The notes under the pieces were generated by a model. It had not been told where the DNA came from. It made no database searches and worked only from the letters and a program-made list of their open reading frames with translations. Position numbers and translations under genes: made by a program. This document shows positions 1-7,598 of a DNA stretch of 15,406 nucleotides, in pieces (the stretch's first letter is position 1; the number at the start of each line of letters is the position of its first letter). The stretch lies in contig DIJW01000046.1 in NCBI GenBank assembly GCA_002421475.1, forward strand, positions 1-15,406. Direction: 5' to 3'. The stretch comes from Thiomicrospira sp. UBA5634. Its GTDB lineage: Bacteria > Pseudomonadota > Gammaproteobacteria > Thiomicrospirales > Thiomicrospiraceae.

Positions 1-9
1 TAGAACTAT

Positions 10-40
10 ATCATAAACATTTGTTAATGATCTCTATAAT
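10..40 (+). promoter_or_regulatory. Operator-like dyad and -10 box of the cbb operon promoter (CbbR-type, inferred)
   Basis: Bases 10-31 form a near-perfect dyad centred between 20 and 21. ATCAT at 10-14 mirrors ATGAT at 27-31, and AACA at 16-19 mirrors TGTT at 22-25, giving 9 of 11 pairs. Within it T14 and A26 fit the T-N11-A core of LysR-type regulators. A perfect TATAAT lies at 35-40 with no good -35, which is typical of an activator-dependent promoter. cbb operons are usually controlled by CbbR, a LysR-type protein, often encoded divergently upstream; that gene would lie outside this window. A second weaker candidate is TTGTCA (70-75) with GATAAC (92-97). The leader to cbbL would be about 115 nt. 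Confidence 0.5.
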
Positions 41-161
41 AATACCTAACTGTATTAGTAGGAAATTATTTGTCAGAATGCATCTCAGCTAGATAACGAA
101 GTCTCACTTCAACTTCTAGAATTACCCTTAAATCTTTTTACATTAACTAAGAGGTGTAAAG

Positions 162-1580
162 ATGGCAAAGACTTATAACGCGGGTGTTAAAGAATACCGC
201 GAAACATACTGGATGCCAGACTATGAGCCTAAAGACTCAGACTTTTTGGCCTGTTTTAAAGTAGTTCCACAAGCTGGCGTTCCACGTGAAGAAGTTGCAG
301 CCGCAGTTGCCGCTGAATCTTCAACCGGTACATGGACCACAGTTTGGACTGACTTGTTAACTGACCTAGATTACTACAAAGGTCGTGCTTATAAAATCGA
401 AGACGTTCCTGGTGATGATACTGCATTCTATGCGTTTATCGCTTACCCAATCGACTTGTTCGAAGAAGGTTCGATTGTATCGGTTATGACTTCTTTGGTT
501 GGTAACGTATTCGGCTTTAAAGCATTACGTTCTATCCGTTTAGAAGACATTCGTTTCCCATTAGCTTACGTAATGACTTGCGGTGGCCCACCCCATGGTA
601 TCGAAGTAGAACGCGACAAGATGGACAAATATGGCCGTCCAATGTTGGGTTGTACTATCAAGCCTAAGTTAGGTCTATCTGCTAAAAACTACGGTCGTGC
701 AGTATATGAGTGTTTACGTGGTGGTCTAGACTTCACAAAAGACGACGAAAACGTAACTTCTCAGCCATTTATGCGCTGGAGAGACCGTTTCCTATTCTGC
801 CAAGACGCGATTGAAAAATCACAAGCAGAAACAGGTGAGCGTAAAGGTCACTACTTGAACGTAACTGCCGGTACACCGGAAGAAATGTACAAGCGTGCTG
901 AATTCGCTAAAGAAATCGGCTCACCAATCATCATGCACGACTACCTAACTGGCGGTTTCACTGCTAACACAGGTTTGGCTAACTGGTGTCGTGACAACGG
1001 TATGTTGTTACACATCCACCGCGCAATGCACGGTGTAATCGACCGTAACCCAATGCACGGTATCCACTTCCGCGTATTGGCAAAAGCACTACGTTTATCA
1101 GGTGGTGACCACTTACACTCAGGTACAGTTGTAGGTAAGTTGGAAGGTGACCGTGAAGCGACCCTAGGTTGGATCGACATCATGCGTGACAGCTTCATTC
1201 CAGAAAACCGTGCTCGTGGCATCATGTTTGACCAAGACTTTGGTGCAATGCCTGGTGTTATGCCGGTTGCATCTGGTGGTATCCACGTATGGCACATGCC
1301 AGCCTTGGTAACCATCTTCGGTGATAACTCAGTTCTACAGTTCGGCGGCGGTACGTTGGGTCACCCATGGGGTAACGCAGCAGGTGCAGCAGCTAACCGT
1401 GTGGCACTAGAAGCTTGCGTACAAGCACGTAACGAAGGCCGTGAAGTTGAAAAAGAAGGTCGTGACATTCTATTGAACGCTGCTAAACACAGCCCAGAAT
1501 TGAAGATCGCTTTAGAAACTTGGAAAGAAATCAAGTTTGAATTCGACACTGTTGACAAACTTGACGTTGCTCACAAGTAA
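162..1580 (+). CDS. cbbL: RuBisCO large subunit, form IA
   Basis: Large chain of ribulose-1,5-bisphosphate carboxylase/oxygenase, which adds CO2 to ribulose bisphosphate to give two 3-phosphoglycerates in the cytoplasm. The 472-residue length is normal for form I. Active-site residues are all visible: E52, N115, K167 in TIKPK, the carbamylated K193 with D195 and E196 in [12 protein letters not shown]286 in HIHRAMH, H319, and loop-6 K326 in GTVVGKLEG. The sequence style and the following cbbS, cbbQ and cbbO mark it as form IA of the non-carboxysomal (IAq) type. The start is supported by AAGAGGTG at 149-156. It is followed by cbbS after 22 bases. Codon use looks optimised for high expression. 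No copy of the palindrome seen elsewhere in the window occurs in this gene. Identification is close to certain. Confidence 0.99.
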   Translation: MAKTYNAGVKEYRETYWMPDYEPKDSDFLACFKVVPQAGVPREEVAAAVAAESSTGTWTTVWTDLLTDLDYYKGRAYKIEDVPGDDTAFYAFIAYPIDLFEEGSIVSVMTSLVGNVFGFKALRSIRLEDIRFPLAYVMTCGGPPHGIEVERDKMDKYGRPMLGCTIKPKLGLSAKNYGRAVYECLRGGLDFTKDDENVTSQPFMRWRDRFLFCQDAIEKSQAETGERKGHYLNVTAGTPEEMYKRAEFAKEIGSPIIMHDYLTGGFTANTGLANWCRDNGMLLHIHRAMHGVIDRNPMHGIHFRVLAKALRLSGGDHLHSGTVVGKLEGDREATLGWIDIMRDSFIPENRARGIMFDQDFGAMPGVMPVASGGIHVWHMPALVTIFGDNSVLQFGGGTLGHPWGNAAGAAANRVALEACVQARNEGREVEKEGRDILLNAAKHSPELKIALETWKEIKFEFDTVDKLDVAHK

Positions 1581-1602
1581 TCACTAATCTGAGGAAATAA
1601 CC

Positions 1603-1959
1603 ATGAGTGAAGTTCAAGATTACAAATCACGTCTTTCTGATCCAGCGTCACGCAAGGCAGAGACATTCTCTTACTTGCCACAGATGGATGGTGATCAACT
1701 GAAAAAACAAATTCAGTACATCATTAGCAAAGGCTGGAACCCTGCTATTGAGCACACTGAACCACAGCACGCTTTCTCTTACTACTGGTATATGTGGAAG
1801 CTGCCAATGTTCGGTGAAACCAATGTAGACACTATTTTGGCTGAAATCGAAGCTTGCCGTAAAGCGAACCCGGATAACCATATCCGTTTAATCGGTTACG
1901 ACAACTTTGCCCAGTCACAAGGTGCAAACATGTTGGTTTACAAAGGCAAAATGGCTTAA
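1603..1959 (+). CDS. cbbS: RuBisCO small subunit, form I
   Basis: Small chain of form I RuBisCO, which caps the large-subunit octamer to give the L8S8 enzyme. The 118 residues match the bacterial form IA small-subunit length. Characteristic stretches include FSYLPQM near residue 23, GWNPAIEH near residue 44, [12 protein letters not shown] near 60-71 and the IRLIGYDN segment near 94-101. GAGGA at 1591-1595 precedes the ATG. It is translated from the same message as cbbL and is followed by two strong stem-loops, which suggests that cbbLS transcript is made or kept in excess over the downstream cbbQO part. Confidence 0.99.
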   Translation: MSEVQDYKSRLSDPASRKAETFSYLPQMDGDQLKKQIQYIISKGWNPAIEHTEPQHAFSYYWYMWKLPMFGETNVDTILAEIEACRKANPDNHIRLIGYDNFAQSQGANMLVYKGKMA

Positions 1960-1977
1960 AACCCTTGCTTAAGTAAT

Positions 1978-2041
1978 GTGTGTTTGGGTGATCCCCAAAC
2001 ACACAACTTACCTCGAGCCGGTTACCCGAAATAACCGGCTC
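1978..2041 (+). terminator. Tandem stem-loops after cbbS (partial terminator or mRNA stabiliser)
   Basis: Two perfect hairpins follow cbbS. The first pairs 1978-1988 with 1994-2004 (11 bp, GTGTGTTTGGG arm, 5-nt loop). The second pairs 2015-2024 with 2032-2041 (10 bp, GAGCCGGTTA arm, 7-nt loop). Neither is followed by a run of T, so full termination is unlikely. Stem-loops at this place in cbb operons usually protect the abundant cbbLS message or attenuate read-through into the activase genes. The structure is seen directly; the role is inferred. Confidence 0.6.
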
Positions 2042-2053
2042 ACCCAACCAAGC

Positions 2054-2065
2054 ACCAGGCCTGGT
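2054..2065. repeat. Iterated palindrome ACCAGGCCTGGT, copy 1 (exact)
   Basis: Exact 12-base palindrome in the cbbS-cbbQ gap, just after the second stem-loop. It is one of six exact copies in the window (also 5599, 9017, 11385, 12905 and 14296). It contains two abutting CCWGG sites and a central AGGCCT. Confidence 0.85.
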
Positions 2066-2090
2066 TATAAATTAAACACGCAATTGAGTG

Positions 2091-2130
2091 TTATTTTGAG
2101 TAGTGTTTTACGAAACAACATTCAAAATAA
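2091..2130 (+). promoter_or_regulatory. Long imperfect dyad upstream of cbbQ
   Basis: TTATTTTGA (2091-2099) pairs exactly with TCAAAATAA (2122-2130). The interior continues pairing at 2101/2120 and at 2104-2108/2113-2117, with wobble pairs at 2100/2121 and 2109/2112, giving a 40-base imperfect hairpin that ends 25 bases before the cbbQ start. It could be an RNA stem or a protein-binding site for an internal promoter. It has no T-run and is not a standard terminator. Confidence 0.5.
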
Positions 2131-2155
2131 ATCTTAACCTGAATGGAGATGCGCC

Positions 2156-2965
2156 ATGTCACAAGTCGATAAATCACAATACATGATCACCAAAGAGCCT
2201 TACTATCGTGCGGTTGCCGATGAGGTGGAATTGTTTGAATCAGCTTACAACTCGCGTATGCCGATTATGCTTAAAGGTCCGACAGGTTGCGGTAAGTCAC
2301 GTATGGTTGAATACATGGCATGGAAACTGCAAAAGCCCTTAATCACCGTTGCGTGTAACGAAGACATGACCGCATCGGATTTAGTCGGTCGTTTTTTAAT
2401 TGATATGAACGGTACGCGTTGGCAGGACGGCCCATTAACCACGGCTGCCCGTATCGGTGCAATTTGTTACTTGGACGAAGTTGTTGAAGCACGCCAAGAC
2501 ACCACGGTTGTTATTCACCCGTTAACCGACCACCGTCGAGTATTACCGTTAGATAAAAAAGGCGAGTTGGTGCAAGCGCACCCGGATTTCCAAATCGTGA
2601 TCTCTTATAACCCGGGTTATCAGAGCATGATGAAAGACCTGAAACAATCAACCAAACAGCGTTTCGGTGGTTTCCGTTTTGATTATCCTAAAGCGGACAT
2701 TGAGGCCGAAATCGTGGCGAAAGAAGCTGGTGTTGACGCTAAAACAGCGGAAAACCTGGTACAAATTGCCCAACGTTCACGTAACCTGAAAGGTCATGGT
2801 TTAGATGAAGGTATCTCTACCCGTCTATTAGTGTACGCAGGACAATTAATCGCCAAAGGCGTACCGCCAAAACAGGCGTGCCAAGTGGCGTTAATCACCC
2901 CGCTTTCGGATGACGTGGATATCCTTGATACCTTGATGACCGCCGTTGACACTTTCTTCGGTTAA
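2156..2965 (+). CDS. cbbQ: RuBisCO activase AAA+ subunit CbbQ
   Basis: MoxR-type AAA+ ATPase of the CbbQ/NorQ family. With CbbO it remodels form I RuBisCO and releases inhibitory sugar phosphates from the active site. Its 269 residues are typical. The Walker A motif is GPTGCGKS at 41-48, the Walker B is ICYLDE ending at D107-E108, and an arginine in KQRFGGF near 168-172 fits the arginine-finger region. GGAG at 2145-2148 supports the ATG. It lies after the cbbS stem-loops and before cbbO, the usual order. NorQ of nitric oxide reductase is the nearest alternative, but the context rules it out. Confidence 0.97.
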   Translation: MSQVDKSQYMITKEPYYRAVADEVELFESAYNSRMPIMLKGPTGCGKSRMVEYMAWKLQKPLITVACNEDMTASDLVGRFLIDMNGTRWQDGPLTTAARIGAICYLDEVVEARQDTTVVIHPLTDHRRVLPLDKKGELVQAHPDFQIVISYNPGYQSMMKDLKQSTKQRFGGFRFDYPKADIEAEIVAKEAGVDAKTAENLVQIAQRSRNLKGHGLDEGISTRLLVYAGQLIAKGVPPKQACQVALITPLSDDVDILDTLMTAVDTFFG

Positions 2966-2974
2966 TCAAGACGT

Positions 2975-3059
2975 TTCAACCACCAAGACACCGAGACACG
3001 ACGTTTTTAAGCTAAGGCTTTGTTCATAAAGCCTCGTGCTTTCGTGTCTCAGTGGTGAA
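2975..3059. repeat. Palindromic intergenic repeat unit (MITE/REP-like)
   Basis: Almost the whole cbbQ-cbbO gap is one inverted repeat. The outer arms are TTCAACCAC (2975-2983) and GTGGTGAA (3052-3059), with a one-base bulge. GAGACACGA (2993-3001) pairs exactly with TCGTGTCTC (3042-3050). AAGC/GCTT (3009-3012/3038-3041) and a 7-bp inner stem AGGCTTT/AAAGCCT (3015-3021/3028-3034) continue the hairpin. The left arm carries an extra CAAGACACC unit. Repeats with CACCAAGACAC-type arms are, from memory, scattered in many bacterial genomes; that this is one of them is inference. No transposase is present. Confidence 0.6.
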
Positions 3060-3082
3060 CCAACAATCACAAGGATTTCATT

Positions 3083-5425
3083 ATGAGTGCTAATTTTGAC
3101 GAAATTCGCAATGAGCTGATTGAGGCCGTACCGGAGCTGGCCGAACACCTGGATGCACTCGTCCATGAAGCGGCCAGCTGCATGTCAGAAGCAAGCCGTT
3201 TGGTTTGGTTACAAAATGCACTCGGTATTGCGCGTCTAGGCAAGGGTAAAGATATTGTTTTTACCTACCTTGAAAGCATCCCGCGCGTTGTGCGCGTCAT
3301 TGATGACGAAATTCTTACCGACATTTTAGAAACAGTAATGAAAATGTCATCTGTCACGTCAGGTGAAGTCGTGTCGTTGATGCTGGCCTCGCTGCCGACA
3401 GCATCACAACGTCTTGGCGACATTGATTTGATGCGTCAGTATTTTTCATTGATGTACCAAATTGCCTCTAAAACACCACGCGGCATTCGTCCGATGTTAA
3501 AAGAAATGGATCAGTTATTAGACAAGCTGACCATGTCGGGTTTACGTCGTTGGGCGCAATGGGGCGCACAAGCGCATGCACGCGATTTTGCGATGCAGCT
3601 TAAATATTTTGCGCTGGAGTCGGAAGATTCTAAAGCCGTGTTCCAATCGCAGCGGAAAGGGACGTTGTTTATTGACAACCATCGTTCAATTAACTTCTAC
3701 CTGCGCGCTTTCTGGGCACGCGACTTTTTTATTCGCCCGGCAGCCGCCGACTTTGAAGATTTCAAACCTTACTTTGAAAACTTGGCACTGCATTTACCGG
3801 ATGCACTAGACGATTTAGGTGAGGTTAAAGGGGTTGAATTGTACCGCGCGATGGCGGCTCATATCGCGTCGCACCTTGCCTACTCGACTGCACAAATTTC
3901 GGCTGAACAACTTAACCCGATGCAAATGTTCTTAATTGAACTGATTGAAGATGCACGCGTCGAATACTGTGCCGTTAAGGCCTTCCCTGGGTTACGCCGG
4001 TTATGGAAAAAAGTATTGGAAAATGCGCAAGCGGGTGATGTCAGCAAAAAGTTTGATCCATTAGCATTACGTTTAGAAGCGTTTGCTTTAGCACTACTTG
4101 ATCCGGAATATAAGCTGGATGATCCGCTATTTAACGATACGGTTGAAGCGTTTTATAACCAAATGCAAACCCGCTCAGAAGACTCGCAACTCTCTTGGGA
4201 ATTGGGAGTCGGATTATTTAACCGCATCTCCAACCAAGTACATGGTTGGTCAAGTGTGCATGCCCTGCGTAAAATGCGTACAGGTTATCGCGATGACAAC
4301 CGCTTAGTCTGGTCTGGAGAAGAGTGGGAACTGCTTGATGCCGGTGATCAGTGGGCTGAGCGTAAAGAACCCGTGCGTAAAAACATGAGTTTGATGGAGT
4401 TTATTAACGAAATCGACAGTGAAATGATTCACGACCAACCGGACGAAGTTTGGGTGTTACAGTCTGAACTGTTCCCTTATGAAGATAACGGCGTCAGTTT
4501 TAACGACATGGAAGGCAAAGAACCGGTTTCTGATCCTTTCCATTACAGTGAGTGGGATTACAAGGTTCAACTTTTGCGTCCTAACTGGGTCACCTTATAC
4601 GAACACCGCGCTAAAAAAGGCGATCCGAAAAACGTTGACCGTATTTTGGAAGAAAACAAAGGGATTTCGCACCGTGTCAAACAAATCGTAGACCGGTTGC
4701 AACAGGTAGGAATGCAACGTATTCGTCGGATTGAAGATGGCGATGAGTTGGATATTAACGCCTGCGTTGAAGCCATCACCGCCATGCGTATGGGTGAACA
4801 ACCCGATATGCGTATTACGATGAAAAACGTGCTGAAACAACGTGATGTTTCGGTGATGATTTTATTGGACTTGTCAGAATCAACCAATGCATTAGTGGTC
4901 GGTGAAGACAAAACCATTATCCAAGTCACACAAGAAGCCTGCTCGCTGGTGTCAAAAGCGATTGCCGGTATCGGGGATGCGTTTGCGATCCACGGCTTCT
5001 CGTCAGACGGCCGTCACGACGTGCAGTATGTGAAGTTTAAAGAGTTTGACGAAAACTTTGGCACCGAAGTTAAAGCCAAACTGGCCGGTATGAAAGGCGG
5101 TTTATCAACCCGTATGGGTGCGGCGATTCGCCATGCTGGAAGTTATTTGGAAAAACAAACCAGCAAACAAAAGCTAATGTTGGTTATTACCGATGGTGAA
5201 CCGGCGGATATTGATGAACGTGATGGTCAATATCTTAAACAAGATGCTAAAAAAGCAGTCGAAGAACTCAGCTCAAAAGGTATTTTTAGCTACTGTTTAA
5301 CGATTGATCCGTTTGCCGACAAGTATGTGCAAAACATTTTCGGTCAAGGGCGTTTTGCCATTATTGATAATGTTGCACGTTTACCGGAAAAGTTACCGAC
5401 TTTATTCGCTAACCTCACTAAATAA
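3083..5425 (+). CDS. cbbO: RuBisCO activase adaptor CbbO (vWA domain)
   Basis: Large partner of CbbQ that binds RuBisCO and couples the CbbQ ATPase ring to it. The 780 residues are normal for CbbO. About 580 N-terminal residues form the CbbO/NorD-type helical region. A von Willebrand A domain follows from about 585 to the end. Its metal-ion (MIDAS) site is intact: D596, S598 and S600 in DLSES, T676 in GGLST, and D704 in ITDGEP. AAGGA at 3071-3075 gives the start. It is separated from cbbQ by a palindromic repeat and followed after 16 bases by the aldolase-like gene. NorD is the related alternative, but the neighbours decide for CbbO. The gene carries no copy of the iterated palindrome over 2.3 kb. 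Confidence 0.96.
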   Translation: MSANFDEIRNELIEAVPELAEHLDALVHEAASCMSEASRLVWLQNALGIARLGKGKDIVFTYLESIPRVVRVIDDEILTDILETVMKMSSVTSGEVVSLMLASLPTASQRLGDIDLMRQYFSLMYQIASKTPRGIRPMLKEMDQLLDKLTMSGLRRWAQWGAQAHARDFAMQLKYFALESEDSKAVFQSQRKGTLFIDNHRSINFYLRAFWARDFFIRPAAADFEDFKPYFENLALHLPDALDDLGEVKGVELYRAMAAHIASHLAYSTAQISAEQLNPMQMFLIELIEDARVEYCAVKAFPGLRRLWKKVLENAQAGDVSKKFDPLALRLEAFALALLDPEYKLDDPLFNDTVEAFYNQMQTRSEDSQLSWELGVGLFNRISNQVHGWSSVHALRKMRTGYRDDNRLVWSGEEWELLDAGDQWAERKEPVRKNMSLMEFINEIDSEMIHDQPDEVWVLQSELFPYEDNGVSFNDMEGKEPVSDPFHYSEWDYKVQLLRPNWVTLYEHRAKKGDPKNVDRILEENKGISHRVKQIVDRLQQVGMQRIRRIEDGDELDINACVEAITAMRMGEQPDMRITMKNVLKQRDVSVMILLDLSESTNALVVGEDKTIIQVTQEACSLVSKAIAGIGDAFAIHGFSSDGRHDVQYVKFKEFDENFGTEVKAKLAGMKGGLSTRMGAAIRHAGSYLEKQTSKQKLMLVITDGEPADIDERDGQYLKQDAKKAVEELSSKGIFSYCLTIDPFADKYVQNIFGQGRFAIIDNVARLPEKLPTLFANLTK

Positions 5426-5441
5426 ACCATAAGGAACGTCG

Positions 5442-6593
5442 ATGCCTTTAGTCAACGCGCAGGATTTGTTGCAACACGCATACCAAAATCAATACGCGGT
5501 GGCAGGCATCGGCATTACCGATTTCGAATTAGCGCAAGCGGCGATTACCGCCGCATCTATAACTCGTGCACCCATTATTTTTAATCTGGTCGCACACCAC
5601 CAGGCCTGGTTTAATTTAACCGCACTGATCCCCAGTCTCATCGCTTTAGCCAAAACCGCCGATATTCCGGTCGCGATTCATTTTGATCATGCGACATCAA
5701 TGGAGGCGATTGATAACGCGATACGCGCCGGTTGCAATAGCGTCATGTTTGAACCAAGCAGTCAAAACCTGTTAGAAAATCAAACCCAAATCGCCGCGTT
5801 ACAGCAACGTTATGCACCGCTTGGCATTGCACTGGAAACCGTCGCTGGCCATGTTGATGAACAAAATATATTTACCTCAGTAATGCAACCCGAGTTACCG
5901 ACTCAACCTGCGACGGCTAAATATTTAGCCACTCGTGCCCAACCGACGGCATTAGCCGTATCAGTCGGTAATCAACACGGCTTGGCTACTAAAGCGCCAA
6001 AAATAGATTTCGCACGTCTAAAACGCATTCACCAAGATACCGAATGCCCGCTGGTGATTCATGGCGGCTCCGGTTTAACGGAAGATCAATGTGTTCGCCT
6101 CACACGCAAAGGCGTAGCGAAAATCAACTTTTTCTCTGATTTAGCCAAAATCATCGTCGAGCAACGTAAAAAAGCAAAGGATTACTTTAGCGCGGCCGAA
6201 TCCATGCAAACAGTTTTGGTGGAACAAGTCAGTGGCATCATGCGGTTAGTCGGTAGCGCAGGACGTGCAGCCGAAATTTTACAACAATGTCGTTTATGGC
6301 CAACCCGACAACTGATTATCAGTGCGCAGTTTTTAAGTTGGTCGAGCGAAATTGAACAGAACTTACAACCGATTTTCGACAATCTGCAGCAAATTTTGCC
6401 AAGTATTCAATCGGTACGCCTTTTTGTTGAACACAGCGACAATGAACTGTTTAACACCCGAGTTGAATGGCTGTTACAGCTCAACCAAGCGGAAACGCTT
6501 GCGCCATTGCAACATCAAGATCTATATCAACACCTACTCAACCAATTACGCGGGTTAGCGACTGAAGTGAGTGTTTGTCAAAGCACACAATAA
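5442..6593 (+). CDS. Class II aldolase-like protein with C-terminal ABM-like domain
   Basis: Residues 1-276 match the class II ketose-bisphosphate aldolase fold of the GatY/KbaY/Fba type, a cytoplasmic zinc enzyme joining or splitting sugar phosphates. Catalytic D82 and zinc ligand H83 are in HFDH; zinc ligands H179 (GNQHG) and H207 (IHGGSG) and the KIN motif at 227-229 are present. The family segment around SVMIDxSH reads SVMFEPSS at 100-107, and the glycine-rich loop after the conserved glutamate (E132) is altered, so substrate or activity may differ. Usual length is about 285; here about 95 extra residues (288-380) resemble a dimeric alpha/beta-barrel (ABM) domain. AAGGA at 5431-5435 precedes the ATG, 16 bases after cbbO, so it is the last gene of the cbb operon. 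A role as Calvin-cycle FBP/SBP aldolase is plausible but inferred. Confidence 0.8.
   Translation: MPLVNAQDLLQHAYQNQYAVAGIGITDFELAQAAITAASITRAPIIFNLVAHHQAWFNLTALIPSLIALAKTADIPVAIHFDHATSMEAIDNAIRAGCNSVMFEPSSQNLLENQTQIAALQQRYAPLGIALETVAGHVDEQNIFTSVMQPELPTQPATAKYLATRAQPTALAVSVGNQHGLATKAPKIDFARLKRIHQDTECPLVIHGGSGLTEDQCVRLTRKGVAKINFFSDLAKIIVEQRKKAKDYFSAAESMQTVLVEQVSGIMRLVGSAGRAAEILQQCRLWPTRQLIISAQFLSWSSEIEQNLQPIFDNLQQILPSIQSVRLFVEHSDNELFNTRVEWLLQLNQAETLAPLQHQDLYQHLLNQLRGLATEVSVCQSTQ
5599..5610. repeat. Iterated palindrome ACCAGGCCTGGT, copy 2 (exact)
   Basis: Exact copy inside the aldolase-like gene. In this frame it encodes HQAW near residue 53, in a part of the protein that is not catalytic. Confidence 0.85.
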
Positions 6594-6627
6594 AAAGTCT
6601 TAAATAACCTTTTAAACCACTCAACTA

Positions 6628-6669
6628 TTTACAGACCTCATTTTCGCGCTAAAATAGCCAAGTTAACTT
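6628..6669 (+). promoter_or_regulatory. Sigma-70-like promoter of the superoxide dismutase gene, with dyad at the start site
   Basis: TTTACA at 6628-6633 and TAAAAT at 6650-6655 are each one base off consensus with a 16-base spacer. A perfect 10-base palindrome AAGTTAACTT at 6660-6669 lies where transcription would begin and could be an operator. The dismutase is therefore expressed apart from the cbb operon. No regulator can be named. Confidence 0.55.
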
Positions 6670-6698
6670 TTCATTCCGTTCATTTATGAGGTTTTATT

Positions 6699-7307
6699 AT
6701 GAGTTTTACATTACCAGGCCTGGGCTACGACTATAACGCGTTAGAAATTGCAATCGACGCGCAAACGATGGAAATTCACCACACTAAACATCACCAAACC
6801 TATATCACCAACCTGAACAACGCGATTGCCGGTACCGCTAATGAAGGTAAAGAGTTGATGGATTTAATCAAAAACGCCGGCGCAATTTCACCCGCTGTGC
6901 GTAACAACGGTGGCGGTCATTGGAACCATACTTTCTTTTGGGGTTTAATGACACCTGACAGCATGGGAGCCCCACAAGGCGAATTGGCTGATCAAATCAA
7001 AACCACTTTCGGTGATTTTGATACGTTCAAAACCCAGTTCACTCAAGCCGGTTTAACTCGTTTTGGTTCAGGTTGGGCTTGGTTAATCGTAAATGGTGAA
7101 GGCAAACTGCAAATCACTTCAACACCTAACCAAGACAACCCATTGATGGATGTCGCTGAAGTCAAAGGCACACCTATCCTTGGTTTAGACGTTTGGGAAC
7201 AAACATATTACCTACGTTACCAAAACCGTCGTCCTGATTACATCAATGCGTGGTGGGACGTGGTTAACTGGAATAAAGTCGCTGAACTTTACCAAACCAA
7301 TAAATAA
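6699..7307 (+). CDS. sodA: Superoxide dismutase, Mn-type sequence, with one metal ligand changed
   Basis: Member of the Fe/Mn superoxide dismutase family, which converts superoxide to peroxide and oxygen; no signal peptide, so cytoplasmic. The 202 residues are typical. The Mn-type marks are [11 protein letters not shown] (71-81) and the glutamine in STPNQDNPL (Q145). Ligands H27, H77 and D164 are present, as are H31 and Y35. The fourth ligand is normally the histidine of DVWEHxYY; here codons read DVWEQTYY, so residue 168 is Gln (CAA, one base from His). If not a sequencing error, this should alter metal binding. TGAGG at 6687-6691 is the ribosome site. The gene is monocistronic with its own promoter and terminator. 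Family is certain; full activity is not. Confidence 0.93.
   Translation: MSFTLPGLGYDYNALEIAIDAQTMEIHHTKHHQTYITNLNNAIAGTANEGKELMDLIKNAGAISPAVRNNGGGHWNHTFFWGLMTPDSMGAPQGELADQIKTTFGDFDTFKTQFTQAGLTRFGSGWAWLIVNGEGKLQITSTPNQDNPLMDVAEVKGTPILGLDVWEQTYYLRYQNRRPDYINAWWDVVNWNKVAELYQTNK
6713..6724. repeat. Iterated palindrome, one-mismatch copy
   Basis: ACCAGGCCTGGG: the inner ten bases CCAGGCCTGG are exact. It lies at codons 5-9 of the dismutase gene and encodes LPGLG, the same frame as the copies at 11385, 12905 and 14296. Confidence 0.7.
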
Positions 7308-7354
7308 TTACGTTGGTTATAGGCTAGCTCAATCTAAAAACTAGCTTGCGCTAT

Positions 7355-7384
7355 AAAAGGGGGTGGATATCCACCCCCTTTTTT
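7355..7384 (+). terminator. Rho-independent terminator after the superoxide dismutase gene
   Basis: Perfect 28-base dyad from 7355 to 7382 centred on GATATC, with a GC-rich GGGGGTGG arm, an A-run on the left and TTTTTT on the right. The T-run ends at 7384. It should terminate efficiently and separates sodA from lpxR. The mirrored A/T ends mean it could also work in the other direction, though no minus-strand gene reads into it. Confidence 0.93.
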
Positions 7385-7403
7385 ATTGCACCATCCCACA
7401 TTC

Positions 7404-7415
7404 ACCAGACCTGGT
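7404..7415. repeat. Iterated palindrome, one-mismatch copy
   Basis: ACCAGACCTGGT, one base off at 7409, in the sodA-lpxR gap 20 bases after the terminator. The flanks extend the dyad by one pair (C7403/G7416). The rest of this gap to 7598 is AT-rich, with a small dyad AACCG-T-CGGTT at 7481-7491 and a weak -10-like TAATAT at 7542-7547. Confidence 0.7.
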
Positions 7416-7598
7416 GTTTACAAAAATCCTATCGAAAATGCCGTAACAAATGATGACTCTCTAAAATCAATTAAACTTAAAACCGTCGGTTAAATACCTT
7501 TTATTTACTTTTTCTATTACTATTATCAAAACGCCTTAACTTAATATCTATACCGCTCTACTGTGCAACACGGTCTAAACCCTGAGAGTCGATAATTA

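Noticed and set aside
941..1315. A 124-codon open frame on the minus strand inside cbbL
   Set aside because: It lies fully antisense to a highly conserved RuBisCO gene, has no ribosome site and matches no family; it is a by-product of cbbL codon use. The same holds for the antisense frames in cbbO (4567-4929) and lpxR (8070-8465).
2015..2041. Canonical rho-independent terminator after cbbS
   Set aside because: The hairpin is perfect but has no T-run, and cbbQ and cbbO must be transcribed, so it is listed as an attenuator or stabiliser instead.
3976..3983. AAGGCCTT in cbbO as another copy of the iterated palindrome
   Set aside because: It shares only the central AGGCCT; the CC/GG arms are missing. 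The AGGCCT near 10205 in arsB was rejected for the same reason.
6699..7307. Fe-type superoxide dismutase (sodB)
   Set aside because: The GGGH segment before the ligand NH and the Gln in NQDNPL are Mn-type marks, so sodA was preferred, though metal specificity cannot be settled by sequence, particularly with the altered ligand.
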